This document shows positions 1 to 13,194 of a stretch of 64,000 nt of DNA, piece after piece; the first letter of the stretch is position 1; every line of letters begins with the position of its first letter. The notes under the pieces were generated by a model. The model worked only from the letters and a program-made list of their open reading frames with translations, had not been told where the DNA came from and did not search any database. The DNA comes from Tragulus kanchil (lineage: Eukaryota; Chordata; Mammalia; Artiodactyla; Tragulidae). The position numbers and the translations under genes were made by a program. The stretch is from NCBI GenBank assembly GCA_022376925.1, contig JAIOJX010000004.1, positions 1,798,001 to 1,862,000 of the forward strand. The letters are read 5' to 3'.

Positions 1-1550
1 GGAGTAGCAATCCACGTATCAGACAAAATAGACTTTAAAGTAAAGAAGATTCTAAAAGACAAGGCAGGTCACTACATCATGATTAAGGGATCTATCAAGA
101 GCAAGACATAACAGTTATGAATATCTACACACCCAACACAGGGGCACCTCAATACATAAGACAGGTACTTTCAGGCATAAAAGAAGAAATCAACAATAAC
201 ACAATAATAGTAGGAGACTTTAACACTCCTCTCACACCAATGGACAGGTCATCCAAACAGAAAATTAATAAAGAAACACAAGCCTTAAATGCCACACTAG
301 AAAAGATGGACCTCATCGATATCTTTAGGATGTTCCATCCAAAAGCAGAAGAATACACTTTCTTCTCAAGTGCTCACGGAACATTCTCCAGGATAGACCA
401 CATTTTGGGCCACAAATCTAACCTCAGTCAGTTCAAGAAAACTGAAATTATATCAACCATCTTCTCGGACCATAATAGCACCAAGCCCCTAACCCTGCAA
501 AAATCTCTCAACTATAAGACAGATTACTAAAAGCAGCTAGGAGCAAACAACAAATAACATATAAAGGAAATGCCATACGTCTAACTGCAGATCTCTCAAC
601 AGAAACCCTGCAGGCCGGAAGAGAAAGGCAAGACACATTTAAACGGCTAAAAGAGAATAACCTCCAACCAAGAATTCTCTACCCAGCAAGAATCTCATTC
701 AGAATCGATGGTGAAGTCAAAAGCTTCACAGACAAGCAAAACCTAAAAGAATTCTGTACCACAAAACCAGCCCTACAACAAGTGTTAAACGACCTGATAT
801 AGCCAATAAATACATGAGTAGGAGAAGTCCTAGAAATCAAACCCCAAACTTCTAAGAAGATGACAATAGGAACATTTGTATCAATAATTGCTTTGAACGT
901 AAATGGACTAAATGCTCCAACCAAATGACACAGGCTGGCTGAATGGATCTAGAAGCAAGACCCATATATATATGCTGTTTACAAGAGACCCACTTCAGAC
1001 CTAGAGACACTCCTAGACTGAAAGTGAAAGGCTGGAAAAAGATATTCCATGCAAATGGAAATCAAAAGAAAGCTGGAGTAGCAATCCACGTATCAGACAA
1101 AATAGACTTTAAAGTAAAGAAGATTCTAAAAGACAAGGCAGGTCACTACATCATGATTAAGGGATCTATCAAGAGCAAGACATAACAGTTATGAATATCT
1201 ACACACCCAACACAGGGGCACCTCAATACATAAGACAGGTACTTTCAGGCATAAAAGAAGAAATCAACAATAACACAATAATAGTAGGAGACTTTAACAC
1301 TCCTCTCACACCAATGGACAGGTCATCCAAACAGAAAATTAATAAAGAAACACAAGCCTTAAATGCCACACTAGAAAAGATGGACCTCATCGATATCTTT
1401 AGGATGTTCCATCCAAAAGCAGAAGAATACACTTTCTTCTCAAGTGCTCACGGAACATTCTCCAGGATAGACCACATTTTGGGCCACAAATCTAACCTCA
1501 GTCAGTTCAAGAAAACTGAAATTATATCAACCATCTTCTCGGACCATAAT
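1..1550. repeat. Duplication 1: 1-476 repeated at 1075-1550 (offset 1074)
   Basis: The endonuclease part of L1 ORF2 at 1-476 recurs at 1075-1550 with no difference that I noticed. The left copy is followed at 477 directly by L1 ORF1, an impossible order for an L1. The left copy of the rest of the unit would lie before the window. Confidence 0.92.
477..802 (+). pseudogene. L1 ORF1p C-terminal domain, fragment
   Basis: From about 524 the frame reads through LLKAARS, ITYKGNAIRLTADLS and FTDKQNLKEF to a stop at 800-802. These match the conserved C-terminal domain of the L1 ORF1 RNA-binding chaperone. Upstream of 524 the match continues in another frame, indicating a one-base loss near 515-520. 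The N-terminal coiled coil and RRM are absent because sequence before 477 is a displaced copy of ORF2. Confidence 0.85.
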
Positions 1551-4500
1551 GCAATGAGACTAGAGATCAACTAGGAAAAAAAAAACACTAAAAACACAAA
1601 CACATGGAGATTAAACAATACATACCTAAAAAAACAACTGATCACTGAGGAAATCAAAGGAGAAATTAAACAATTTCTAGAAGAAAATGACAATGAACAC
1701 ACGACTGTGCAAAACCTATGGGATACTGCAAAAACAGTTCTAAGAGGGAAATTTATAGCAATACAATCCCACTTCAAGAAACTAGGAAAATATGAAGCAG
1801 ATGACCTAACCCTCAGTTTAAAACAAATGGAGAAAGAAGAACAAAAACACCCCAAAGCCAGCAGAAGAAGAGAAATCATAAGGATCGGAGCAGAAATAAA
1901 TGAGAAAGAAATGAAAGAAACAATAATAAAGATAAATAAAACAAAAAGCTGGTTCTTTGAAAAGGTAAACAAAATTGACAAGCCACTGGCCAGACTCATT
2001 AAGAAAAAGAGAGAGAAGAACCAGGTCAACAAAATCAAAAACGAAAAAGGAGAGATTACAACAGATAATGCAGAAATCCAAAGGATTCTAAGAGACTATT
2101 ATGAACAGCTATATGGCAAGAAACTGGACAACCTGGAAGAAATGGACAGTTTCTTGGAGAAGACTAATCTCCCAAGACTGAGCCAGGAAGAAACAGAAAC
2201 TTTGAGCAACCCAATCACAAGCTCAGAAATCGCATCTGTGATTAAAAACCTACCCAAAAATAAAAGCCCAGGGCCAGATGGCTTCACAGCCGAATTCTAC
2301 CAAGCATTTAAAGAAGAGCTAATGCCTGTCCTTCTAAAACTCTTCCAAAAAATTGCACAGGAAGGAAAACTTCCAAACACATTCTACGATGCCACCATCA
2401 CCCTGATACCCAAACCAGGCAAAGACAACACAAAAAAGGAAAATTACAGACCAATTTCTCTGATGAACTTAGATGCCAAGGTCCTCAACAAAATCCTAGC
2501 AAACAGAATTCAATGACACATCAAAAAACATACATCACGATCATGTCGGGTTCATCCCAGGCATGCAAGGCTTCTTCAACATCTGCAAATCAATCAATGC
2601 GATACACCATATCAACAAATTGAAAGACAAAAACCACATGATCATCTCAATAGATGCAGAAAAAGCCTTCGACAAAGTACAACATCCATTTATTATAAAA
2701 ACTCTTCAGAAAATGGTCTTAGAAGGAACCTATCTCAACATAATAAAAACCATCTATGAGAAGCCTACAGTGAACATTATCCTTAACGGTGAAAAACTCA
2801 AAGCATTCCCTCTAAGATCAGGAACAAGACAGGGGTGCCCACTTTCACCACTATTCAACATAGTCCTGGAAGTTCTAGCAACAGCAATAAGAGAAGAGAA
2901 AGAAATCAAAGGCAACCAGATTGGAAAGGAAGAAGTCAAGCTCTCTCTTTTTGCAAACGACATGATATTATACATAGAAAACCCCAAAGACACAGTTACA
3001 AAGCTACTAGAGCTAATCAACAAATTCAGCAAAGTCACAGGATACAAAGTCAACACACAGAAATCACTGGCATTCCTATACACAAACAATGAAAAATCAG
3101 AAAACAAAATCAAAGAGGCAGTCCCCTTCACCACTGCAACCAAAAGAATCAAATATCTAGGAATAAACCTACCCAAACAAACAAAAGAACTGTACACAGA
3201 AAATTACAAGACACTCATGAAAGAAATTAAAGAAGACTTAAACAGATGGAGAGATATTCCATATTCCTGGGTCGGAAGAATCGATATTGTGAAAATGACC
3301 ATACTACCAAATATCATCTACAGATTCAATGCAATACCTATCCAACTAACATTGACATTTTTCACAGAATTAGACCAAACAATAACACAGTTCATATGGA
3401 AACACAAAAGACTTCGAATAGCCAAAGCAATCCTGAGAAAGAAAAACAGAGTTGGAGAGATCAGCCTCCCTAACTTCAGACTCTACTACAAAGTAACAGT
3501 CATCAAGACAGTATGGTACTGGCACAAAAACAGAACTATAGACCGATGGAACAAGATCGAGAACCCAGAGATAAACCCACGCACCTATGGGTACCTTATT
3601 TTTGACAAAGGAGGAGAAACTATAAAATGGGACAAAGACAGCCTCTTCAACAAATGGTGCTGGGAAAATTGACAGCTACATGCAAAAAAATGAAGTTGGA
3701 ACATTCCCTGACCCCATACACAAAGATCTACTCAAAATGGATTAGAGACCTAAATGTAAGACCAGAAACCTGAAAACTCTTAGAGGAGAATATAGGCAAA
3801 ACCCTCAAGGACATCAATCAAAGCAAGATCTTCTCTGACCCACCTACTAAAATAGTGGAACTGAAAAGAAAAGTCAACACGTGGGACCTCATGAAACTTA
3901 AAAGCTTTTGTACAGCAAAATAAATTACAAAAAAGCTGAACAGACAGCCCAGAGTGGGAGAAAATCATAACAAATGAAACAACAGAGAAAGAATTAAGCT
4001 CCAAAATCTACAAGCAACTCAGACAACTCAGCACCGGATAAACGAACAACCCAATCAAAAAATGGGAAAAAGATCTAAAGAGACGCCTCTCCAAAGAGGA
4101 CATACAGATGGCCCAAAAATACATGAAACGATGCTCAACCTCACTTATCATTAGAGAAATGCAAATTAAAACCACAATGAGATACCACCTCACACCTGTC
4201 AGAATGGCCATCATCAACAAATCGACAGACAATAAATGCTGGAGAGGGTGTGGAGAAAAGGGAACCCTCTTGCATTGCTTGTGGGAGCGTAAACTGATAC
4301 AACCTCTATGGAAGACAATATGGAGATTCCTTAAAAAACTAGAAATAGAAGCACCCTATGACCCAGCAATCCCACTATTAGGCTTATACTCAGATGAAAT
4401 CAAAACTGGAAGAGGCACCTGTACCCCAATGTTCATTGCAGCTCTCTATACAATAGCCAGAACACGGAAGCAACCTAGATGTCCATCGACGAATGAATGG

Positions 4501-5757
4501 ATTCAAAAGCTCTGGTACATATATACAATGGAATACTACTCAGCTGTTAAAAGAAATACAGAAGACTCAGTCCTAATGAGGTGGCTAGCTCTAGAACCTT
4601 AAAAAACATAAAAGTGAAGAACTATAGACCGATGGAACAAGATCGAGAACCCAGAGATAAACCCACGCACCTATGGGTACCTTATTTTTGACAAAGGAGG
4701 AGAAACTATAAAATGGGACAAAGACAGCCTCTTCAACAAATGGTGCTGGGAAAATTGACAGCTACATGCAAAAAAATGAAGTTGGAACATTCCCTGACCC
4801 CATACACAAAGATCTACTCAAAATGGATTAGAGACCTAAATGTAAGACCAGAAACCTGAAAACTCTTAGAGGAGAATATAGGCAAAACCCTCAAGGACAT
4901 CAATCAAAGCAAGATCTTCTCTGACCCACCTACTAAAATAGTGGAACTGAAAAGAAAAGTCAACACGTGGGACCTCATGAAACTTAAAAGCTTTTGTACA
5001 GCAAAATAAATTACAAAAAAGCTGAACAGACAGCCCAGAGTGGGAGAAAATCATAACAAATGAAACAACAGAGAAAGAATTAAGCTCCAAAATCTACAAG
5101 CAACTCAGACAACTCAGCACCGGATAAACGAACAACCCAATCAAAAAATGGGAAAAAGATCTAAAGAGACGCCTCTCCAAAGAGGACATACAGATGGCCC
5201 AAAAATACATGAAACGATGCTCAACCTCACTTATCATTAGAGAAATGCAAATTAAAACCACAATGAGATACCACCTCACACCTGTCAGAATGGCCATCAT
5301 CAACAAATCGACAGACAATAAATGCTGGAGAGGGTGTGGAGAAAAGGGAACCCTCTTGCATTGCTTGTGGGAGCGTAAACTGATACAACCTCTATGGAAG
5401 ACAATATGGAGATTCCTTAAAAAACTAGAAATAGAAGCACCCTATGACCCAGCAATCCCACTATTAGGCTTATACTCAGATGAAATCAAAACTGGAAGAG
5501 GCACCTGTACCCCAATGTTCATTGCAGCTCTCTATACAATAGCCAGAACACGGAAGCAACCTAGATGTCCATCGACGAATGAATGGATTCAAAAGCTCTG
5601 GTACATATATACAATGGAATACTACTCAGCTGTTAAAAGAAATACAGAAGACTCAGTCCTAATGAGGTGGCTAGCTCTAGAACCTATCATAAAAAGTGAA
5701 GTAAGTCAAAAAGAGAAAGACAAATACAGCATACTAACACACATATATGGAATCTAG
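860..5757 (+). pseudogene. L1 ORF2 (endonuclease-reverse transcriptase), broken
   Basis: ORF2 begins at the ATG at 860 (ALNVNGLNAPTK) and ends at 5757. Recognisable in order: AP-like endonuclease (QETH at about 994-1005, GDFNTPL near 1290, SDHN near 1542), a reverse transcriptase domain ([11 protein letters not shown] near 2270, [10 protein letters not shown] near 2650, [11 protein letters not shown] near 2821) and the Cys-rich C-terminal region near 5320. Damage: TGA and TAG replace Arg and Lys codons at 929 and 953, frameshifts near 965 and 1170, a frame break at 2515-2530, Trp to stop at 3670, and further stops near 3772 and 3922. The catalytic FADD box reads FAND at 2950-2961. The 1086-bp duplication makes it appear longer. 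Confidence 0.9.
3533..5685. repeat. Duplication 2: 3533-4599 and 4619-5685 (offset 1086)
   Basis: Direct repeat within the ORF2 3' half. The two copies are separated by a 19-base joint (4600-4618) whose sequence resembles the true continuation after 5685. Confidence 0.95.
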
Positions 5758-6092
5758 CAGGACAGTCTTGATAACACACACAGTGAACTCATGGAAAAAC
5801 AGACGGAGCGTAGACATGTGGACATTGTGGGGAAGAAATAGGGAGGGGGAGGCATGGAGGGAGTAACATGGAAACCTATACTGTCATGTGTGGAAAAGAT
5901 AGCTATTGTCATTGTGCTAGGGGAATAGGAGTACCTACAACCACTTGGGGCGATGGTCTGGAGGGATGGGAAGGGGGGAACTGGGGGGGTTGGATCCAGA
6001 GATATGCATATGACTGATCTGGGAACATACATGTTGGTGAACAACAAAACTCTGTAAAATCTTAAAAAAGAATTAAAGAAAAAAAAAAGATT

Positions 6093-7339
6093 TAGGCTGA
6101 AATAGAATCCCTAGTTTAAGAAAATATGTTGAGCGTTCAACTCCTTAAACTGCCCATGTATTTTCTGAATGATCTAAAATAACTGATGATACATTTTTTG
6201 TATTTTCATTAAAGATTTTGTAATTAAAAAAAAAAGAATATACAGCAGGAAAATTTGGTCAAAATGAATAATCTAGATGAGGATCTCATAATATTATCAT
6301 TTTCTAAAAAAAATTATAAAAACCTCTGATATTTACTAAATTGTTTTTAACATGTGATCAATACTATTTGCAAAAGAACAATTTCTTAGACATATCTGTT
6401 TTTAAGATAGCCTTTAAAAAGTTATGTTATATATTTTCATTGTAGAAAAATCAGACAGTGTAGATAAAACCAAAAAACAGGAAAAAAAACTAAAGCTTAT
6501 CATATAACCACCCAGAGATAACCCATATATCTATTTTTACAAAAAGGGGCTTAGACTACATATACTACTTTGTAATTTTCACTCAACAATATGTTATGAG
6601 TATCTATACATGGCAATAAATGGGCTTCCATGAAGTCATTTTCAACACATTGCATCAATTGGAGCTATTACAATGTTTCAATGCTCAACCAACCCTCTAC
6701 TATTATTCTAGAAAGCTCATTTTTGCTAGTGTTTCATTATAAAGGTGTTGCAATAAATACACAGCAACTATATATTTGTCCATATGCTTAATTATTTTCC
6801 CCCAAATAATACTGATACCTGGAGGTCGAATTACTGGATCATTTTAAACATCTTTGACATACATTTTCAAATTGCCCTATGGTAATTTTGAATGAGCTTT
6901 CATAACTTGTGTGAACTCTTTAGCTTAAACTCCACTTTCACCTGTACTCAGACCTTACTTGACTTCTGCAGCAACCCCCTGGGTGGGTCTTGTTTGTCTC
7001 TGTTCAACAGATGAAAAAGAATTCCTCAGAAGGCATGAGCCTTTCTCAAGGTTAGAGGGCCCTCTCTACATAACTGGATGAAAGTGCCAGCATGTCAGTG
7101 AAAAATACAGTACCCTGATCTGTACTTTCCTTTTCAACAGCAAAACACAGTAGCTCAAGTTTCTAATGGGGGTGTTTCAAAATTAAACAATGCTTAGATA
7201 TTGTCAGTTTGACATTGAATTCTCTTTCCTTGTAGAGACGTTTTCCTGACATCTTGCCAAATAACTAACTTTGCTTTTGAGTCAGTCCCTTTGATAAAAT
7301 ATAGCTGCTTATAACTGTTGCCTAGCTAATGGTACTTTA
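6093..7339. other. Intergenic, old unclassified repeat remnants
   Basis: AT-rich. 6420-6900 has the character of an ancient LINE 3' region (for example cccagagataaccc and an attactggatcatttt block), but I cannot name the family. No gene seen. Confidence 0.4.
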
Positions 7340-7349
7340 TGATGTTTAA

Positions 7350-7700
7350 AAGGAGAGCTTGTAGATCTTTTCAATTGCACCTTATGTAGTAGAGAGAAGA
7401 GAGCCTGTGTCTAATTGGGAAGTTGACTTGCCCAAGGTCACACAGTTCATGAACAGCACAGATAGGCTTAGAGAGGGAAGTCTCCAACCACCAATTCAGA
7501 ACTCTGGTAAGCGTCACAGATTCTTGTGATTAGTTTGTACCTGAAAGTCATAAGATAGCCACATAATCTAGCATTTGGAGAAACTGAGACACAACACCAG
7601 GAAGTAACATACTCAATGATACACATGTAATTAATACTAGAACTTGTTATGACCCAGGTGTCCTGATTTCTAGTTATGAGGCTGATCTCGGACTCCATTC
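7350..7700 (-). repeat. MIR-type SINE remnants
   Basis: The block gacttgcccaaggtcacaca at 7426-7445 is the MIR core in antisense. A second, weaker MIR-like stretch follows (ggagaaactgagac, cccaggtgtcctg at 7577-7670). 7700-8565 shows nothing further that I recognise. Confidence 0.65.
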
Positions 7701-8565
7701 TGCCCTACCACAATCCACACCAAGACCAAAAACCAGAACCATGGCAGGTTGGATGAGGCACTCACCTAAAGTGCAAATCTTAATGGAACACTGTGATAAT
7801 ATTTTCATTCAATATTTTTTAAAATATTCAGAAAATTCCAAAGGAACAAAGAATTTAAATTTTAAATCAAGACAGTATCCAGCCCTTCTTTTGCATGATC
7901 CACTTCACTCACCTCATTCTAATTCTGGCTTTTATTAAAAATTAGGATAGTTTTCTCATCGTGCATATGTTTGCATTAATTTGTGCCCAAGGCAAGTAAC
8001 TCACTCACCCCACCCTCATTACAGCCCTGTCTGGGGACCTCCAGCACCTGGGTCCGAAGAGACCTTACAAGTAAGACTCTGGTGCTGGAATAGATTGCTT
8101 TTGAGGAGCAACGGACCTGTGGTTAATGCAACCAATCACATGGACAAAAGAGCCCTCTAACTGGGTCCCAGGACCATGAAAAAATGACAACTAAAGACAT
8201 TTTTTCTGGATTTAAGTTGTTAATAGCTTAATTTCTCATGAGGCCAACTTGAGCTGTTCAAAGATTAATCATTTAGGAATCCGTGTAAAGTTTAGCACTT
8301 AGTTTCATAAATCAGCTGTTAAAACCCTGGATGTGATGAACTGGTTTGTCAACTAGTATGAAAGAAATCTAGGCCTTTTAATTGACCACAAGCTCAATGT
8401 GAGCCCGTGATGAGAGGTGACTGCCAGAAACACAAATAGACTCTTGGGTTGTACTCCTGGGCTCACGGTATTCAGGAGCCTAATTCCATGGGAAGTCAAA
8501 GCCAAGAGAACATATTTTAGACACTGAAGTAAAGGCTCAGGGTTGCTATTTAAGGCTGGAACGGT

Positions 8566-9010
8566 GCTTGTTATGGCTTTAATTGTGTCCTCCCCGCCGA
8601 AAGAAGCTGAAGTGCTAACCCCTAGTACCTGTGAATGGGACCTTATTGCAAACCAGGTCTTTGCCAGTGAGAAAGTTAAGATCATTAGGGTAGATCCTAA
8701 TCAGGTATGACTTGCATCCTTATGAAAAGGGTAATCTGGACACAGGGACAGACACATACGCTGGGGAAACATCATATGATGATGAAGGCAGGGATAGCAA
8801 TGAAGTATCTATGAGCCAAAGGATGCCAGAGATTGCCAGAAAACCACCAAACTGAGAGGAGAAAAGAGCAGATTCTTCCTCAAAGTTCTCAGAAAGAATT
8901 AATCCACTGGGAACTTTGATCTTGGGCTTCTGGCCTCCCAAATTGTGAGACAATGCATTTCTATTATTTTAAGCCACCCAGTTTATGACAGTCCAGAGAA
9001 ACTAATACAG
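8566..9010 (+). repeat. MLT1-type (MaLR) LTR
   Basis: Matches the familiar MaLR LTR layout: ggctttaattgtgtcc, aagtgctaaccc, gaccttatt, acttgcatccttatgaaaa, tgtgagacaatg, then ttttaagccacccagttt and gaaactaatacag at the end. Repeated at 9651-10093 through duplication 3. 9011-9650 is unique sequence with no gene. Confidence 0.8.
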
Positions 9011-10671
9011 TGGTCAATACTACATTTGGCCCAGGAGTACCCTTGTCCCTGAAGGAAGTTAGGAAAACCTCTCCTTTCAGATTCACATAGACAAAACCAT
9101 TCCCAGGTTCATCACAGGGAGCCACACATAATAGACACGTGGTGACTATTCATTTAAAAAGAAATGAATTTTAAAGCAATCCACTATTGTTAGGGGGGAA
9201 TAAAGAAAAGGCTGATATACAGATTTCCTTCAAATTTTCACTCATTTTAAGCTCGAGCCATTTTAACTTCATTCTGTTTTCTGGAGATGAATCATAGGAT
9301 GCTGGGTACATGTCATAGAGATTATGGAATTCTGCCCTCTACAGATCAGGAAAATCACAGTTTAATGAGAAATGGACTATTCTTTCCATATCATGTCTCC
9401 CATTCAGGGAAATCCTTTTTCTTTCATCCTTACATTAACATATCTCCTAGTACTTTGCTGTCATTGACAACCTAAAAGTTAAGTGAGAAATTATTCCAGC
9501 CCACCAGAAGTTAGGAAAGATATGATGTTTGCTGGTGGTTCTCATGAAAGAAAAGCAATATCCAATGTTGGTGGGGAATTCATTTTGTGACCCCACCTAA
9601 AAGAGACATTAATTCCATGGGAGTCGCAAGCTAAGCTCCAGGTCATTGGGACTTGTTATGGCTTTAATTGTGTCCTCCCCGAAAGAAGCTGAAGTGCTAA
9701 CCCCTAGTACCTGTGAATGGGACCTTATTGCAAACCAGGTCTTTGCCAGTGAGAAAGTTAAGATCATTAGGGTAGATCCTAATCAGGTATGACTTGCATC
9801 CTTATGAAAAGGGTAATCTGGACACAGGGACAGACACATACGCTGGGGAAACATCATATGATGATGAAGGCAGGGATAGCAATGAAGTATCTATGAGCCA
9901 AAGGATGCCAGAGATTGCCAGAAAACCACCAAACTGAGAGGAGAAAAGAGCAGATTCTTCCTCAAAGTTCTCAGAAAGAATTAATCCACTGGGAACTTTG
10001 ATCTTGGGCTTCTGGCCTCCCAAATTGTGAGACAATGAATTTTTGTTATTTTAAGCCACCCAGTTTATGACAGTCCAGAGAAACTAATACAGTGGTCAAT
10101 ACTACATTTGGCCCAGGAGTACCCTTGTCCCTGAAGGAAGTTAGGAAAACCTCTCCTTTCAGATTCACATAGACAAAACCATTCCCAGGTTCATCACAGG
10201 GAGCCACACATAATAGACACGTGGTGACTATTCATTTAAAAAGAAATGAATTTTAAAGCAATCCACTATTGTTAGGGGGGAATAAAGAAAAGGCTGATAT
10301 ACAGATTTCCTTCAAATTTTCACTCATTTTAAGCTCGAGCCATTTTAACTTCATTCTGTTTTCTGGAGATGAATCATAGGATGCTGGGTACATGTCATAG
10401 AGATTATGGAATTCTGCCCTCTACAGATCAGGAAAATCACAGTTTAATGAGAAATGGACTATTCTTTCCATATCATGTCTCCCATTCAGGGAAATCCTTT
10501 TTCTTTCATCCTTACATTAACATATCTCCTAGTACTTTGCTGTCATTGACAACCTAAAAGTTAAGTGAGAAATTATTCCAGCCCACCAGAAGTTAGGAAA
10601 GATATGATGTTTGCTGGTGGTTCTCATGAAAGAAAAGCAATATCCAATGTTGGTGGGGAATTCATTTTGTG
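8567..10671. repeat. Duplication 3: 8567-9589 and 9652-10671 (offset about 1085)
   Basis: Copies differ by a 3-base ccg unit near 8597 and a few substitutions around 8956. The 62-base joint (9590-9651) contains the word taattccatggga, also present at 8481-8493 just before copy 1. Confidence 0.95.
9651..10093 (+). repeat. MLT1-type LTR, second copy from duplication 3
   Basis: Near-identical to 8566-9010, lacking one ccg unit. 10094-10670 repeats the unique flank. Confidence 0.8.
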
Positions 10672-11045
10672 CCAGGCTTCCTGCCGAAGTGCTTTGGCTG
10701 AACTTATCAGTTGAAAGCTTATAGCAATGCTACTAGGTAAGTTTTATTTTATCCCTGACTTGTAGGTGAATAAGACAGATGCAGAGATGTAAAACAACAC
10801 CTCTCCAAATAGTAGAATTTATATTTAAACCAAGGTCTGGGTTTTTGAGGCCCACGCTATTAACCTTCTCTTCTGGGACTGGACAGGCTTGTGAGTTCAT
10901 AGAAAGTAGTGGAAAGAGGTCTTTGCCAGGAATCAGGGAACTTAGGGGACATCTAGGCCCAGCCATGAACTTGCTTGGAACCTCAAGCGTATTTCTGCAC
11001 CTCCCTAGGCCTTCATTTCCTCATTTGCAACTCCAAATGACTAGA
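10670..11045. repeat. Two MIR remnants in opposite orientation
   Basis: 10670-10870 reads like antisense MIR (gtgaataagacagatgcagag, aaccaaggtctgggt). 10890-11045 reads like sense MIR (tagtggaaagaggtctttgcc, cctaggccttcatttcctca). Duplication 4 starts inside the second. Confidence 0.6.
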
Positions 11046-11079
11046 TGTTGGGATTTTCCTTAGTGATCCATAACTTTAC

Positions 11080-11290
11080 TCATTAATTCCACAAGTATTT
11101 ATTGCATGAATGACTGGAAGTTGGGATTTTCCTTAGTGAGCTATAGCTTTATTCATTAATTCCATAAATATTTATTGCATGCCCATTATGTGCCAGGCAC
11201 CATTCCAGACACTGAGAATATGACAATAATCAATACAAACAAAGCTCCTGTGTTGATGGAACTCATAGTTTAGGTGGGTTAAGGGGCTGA
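11080..11290 (-). repeat. L2 LINE 3' remnant
   Basis: aaatatttattgcatgcccattatgtgccaggcac-like text at 11167-11202 is the antisense L2 3' end. Repeated at about 12165-12375. Confidence 0.55.
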
Positions 11291-11689
11291 GGAATACAGA
11301 ATAAACATGCTGAATATTTCAGAAAAATGTAAGCCCATGGAAAAATAATGTAAGGGCAGAGATTGAAAGTGACAAACTATTGAAAATGCTTCAAATGTAA
11401 ATTGGGTATACATGGAAGCTTGGTTTAAGCCCCCTCTTTGTCAATAAATCTTTCATCATGAATCCAACTTCACAGTATAATTTTGGTATAATGTAATAGC
11501 CTCAAATTATATAATTTGCTCAAGTTTAATTGTAAATACTAATTGAGAGACTCCTTGCCAGAGCAGGTACAGAAAAGGAGCAACAGTGGATGCTTTATCA
11601 GTCAATTGGGCTAAAAATATCTTCACTAAAAGATCACGGATGAGTTGGGGTCATTTAGATTGTATCTGACCCAAGAAGTGGTCTCTGAG

Positions 11690-11910
11690 GTCCACAGATT
11701 CTACCTCTTACAGACCTCTAATCTTCATTCACTTCTCTCACGTTCACCACCATTGCTCACATCCAGGCCATCGTGATCTTCCATTTCTGTCTCCAGACTC
11801 ACCCTCTTCCAATTCATTCTCCAAACTGCAGTCAGAGTGATATTTCTAAAGTGAAAATTTCATCATGTGATTGTTCTCCTGAAACCACCCCCTCAACAAT
11901 GGTAGCTACA
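11690..11910 (+). repeat. L2 LINE remnant
   Basis: attctccaaactgcagtcag, agtgatatttctaaagtgaa and catcatgtgattgttctcct resemble the sense 3' part of L2. Repeated at about 12775-12995. 11300-11690 is unrecognised. Confidence 0.5.
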
Positions 11911-13194
11911 CAGTTCCTATTGGTGGTGGTTACAAAATTATTTCTATTTGTCAAAATGCATAAATCTATACACCTAGAGAGAGTAAATTTTACTCTGCAA
12001 ACTACACCTCAATAAGTCTGACCTTAAAAATCTCTATAATATTTGTCAAAAACATTGGCCCCTAACGCTCAAGCGATTTCTGCACCTCCCTAGGCCTTCA
12101 TTTCCTCATTTGCAACTCCAAATGACTAGATGTTGGGATTTTCCTTAGTGATCCATAACTTTACTCATTAATTCCACAAGTATTTATTGCATGAATGACT
12201 GGAAGTTGGGATTTTCCTTAGTGAGCTATAGCTTTATTCATTAATTCCATAAATATTTATTGCATGCCCATTATGTGCCAGGCACCATTCCAGACACTGA
12301 GAATATGACAATAATCAATACAAACAAAGCTCCTGTGTTGATGGAACTCATAGTTTAGGTGGGTTAAGGGGCTGAGGAATACAGAATAAACATGCTGAAT
12401 ATTTCAGAAAAATGTAAGCCCATGGAAAAATAATGTAAGGGCAGAGATTGAAAGTGACAAACTATTGAAAATGCTTCAAATGTAAATTGGGTATACATGG
12501 AAGCTTGGTTTAAGCCCCCTCTTTGTCAATAAATCTTTCATCATGAATCCAACTTCACAGTATAATTTTGGTATAATGTAATAGCCTCAAATTATATAAT
12601 TTGCTCAAGTTTAATTGTAAATACTAATTGAGAGACTCCTTGCCAGAGCAGGTACAGAAAAGGAGCAACAGTGGATGCTTTATCAGTCAATTGGGCTAAA
12701 AATATCTTCACTAAAAGATCACGGATGAGTTGGGGTCATTTAGATTGTATCTGACCCAAGAAGTGGTCTCTGAGGTCCACAGATTCTACCTCTTACAGAC
12801 CTCTAATCTTCATTCACTTCTCTCACGTTCACCACCATTGCTCACATCCAGGCCATCGTGATCTTCCATTTCTGTCTCCAGACTCACCCTCTTCCAATTC
12901 ATTCTCCAAACTGCAGTCAGAGTGATATTTCTAAAGTGAAAATTTCATCATGTGATTGTTCTCCTGAAACCACCCCCTCAACAATGGTAGCTACACAGTT
13001 CCTATTGGTGGTGGTTACAAAATTATTTCTATTTGTCAAAATGCATAAATCTATACACCTAGAGAGAGTAAATTTTACTCTGTGCAAACTACACCTCAAT
13101 AAGTCTGACCTTAAAAATCTCTATAATATTCATTGTTCTCCAGGTAAAAATCTAATTTTTCACAGGACAGTGGTATTTTTCACAGTGGGTTAGA

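Larger units (their letters stand above)
1..6092 (+). mobile_element. L1 LINE (ORF1 C-terminus, ORF2, 3'UTR), inactive
   Basis: Non-LTR retrotransposon, its 5' part outside the window. After removing the two 1.1-kb duplications it reads ORF1 end, spacer, ORF2, 3'UTR, A-rich tail at about 6060-6092. The 3'UTR ends in the block gaacaacaaaactctgtaaa, also seen at 23200 and 31785. In-frame stops and frameshifts are spread along both ORFs, so it cannot encode a working protein. Divergence from the second L1 at 19143-23267 is modest, suggesting a fairly young, lineage-specific L1. Confidence 0.95.
10982..13130. repeat. Duplication 4: 10982-12043 and 12068-13130 (offset about 1085)
   Basis: Direct repeat of unique, MIR and L2 sequence. 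Differences are a single t near 10990 and a two-base tg insertion near 13083. Confidence 0.95.

Noticed and set aside
8567..10671. The 1.1-kb direct repeats as retroviral LTR pairs
   Set aside because: They are adjacent or nearly so, lack TG...CA ends and target duplications, and contain no retroviral interior. The one true LTR is at 38090-39723.
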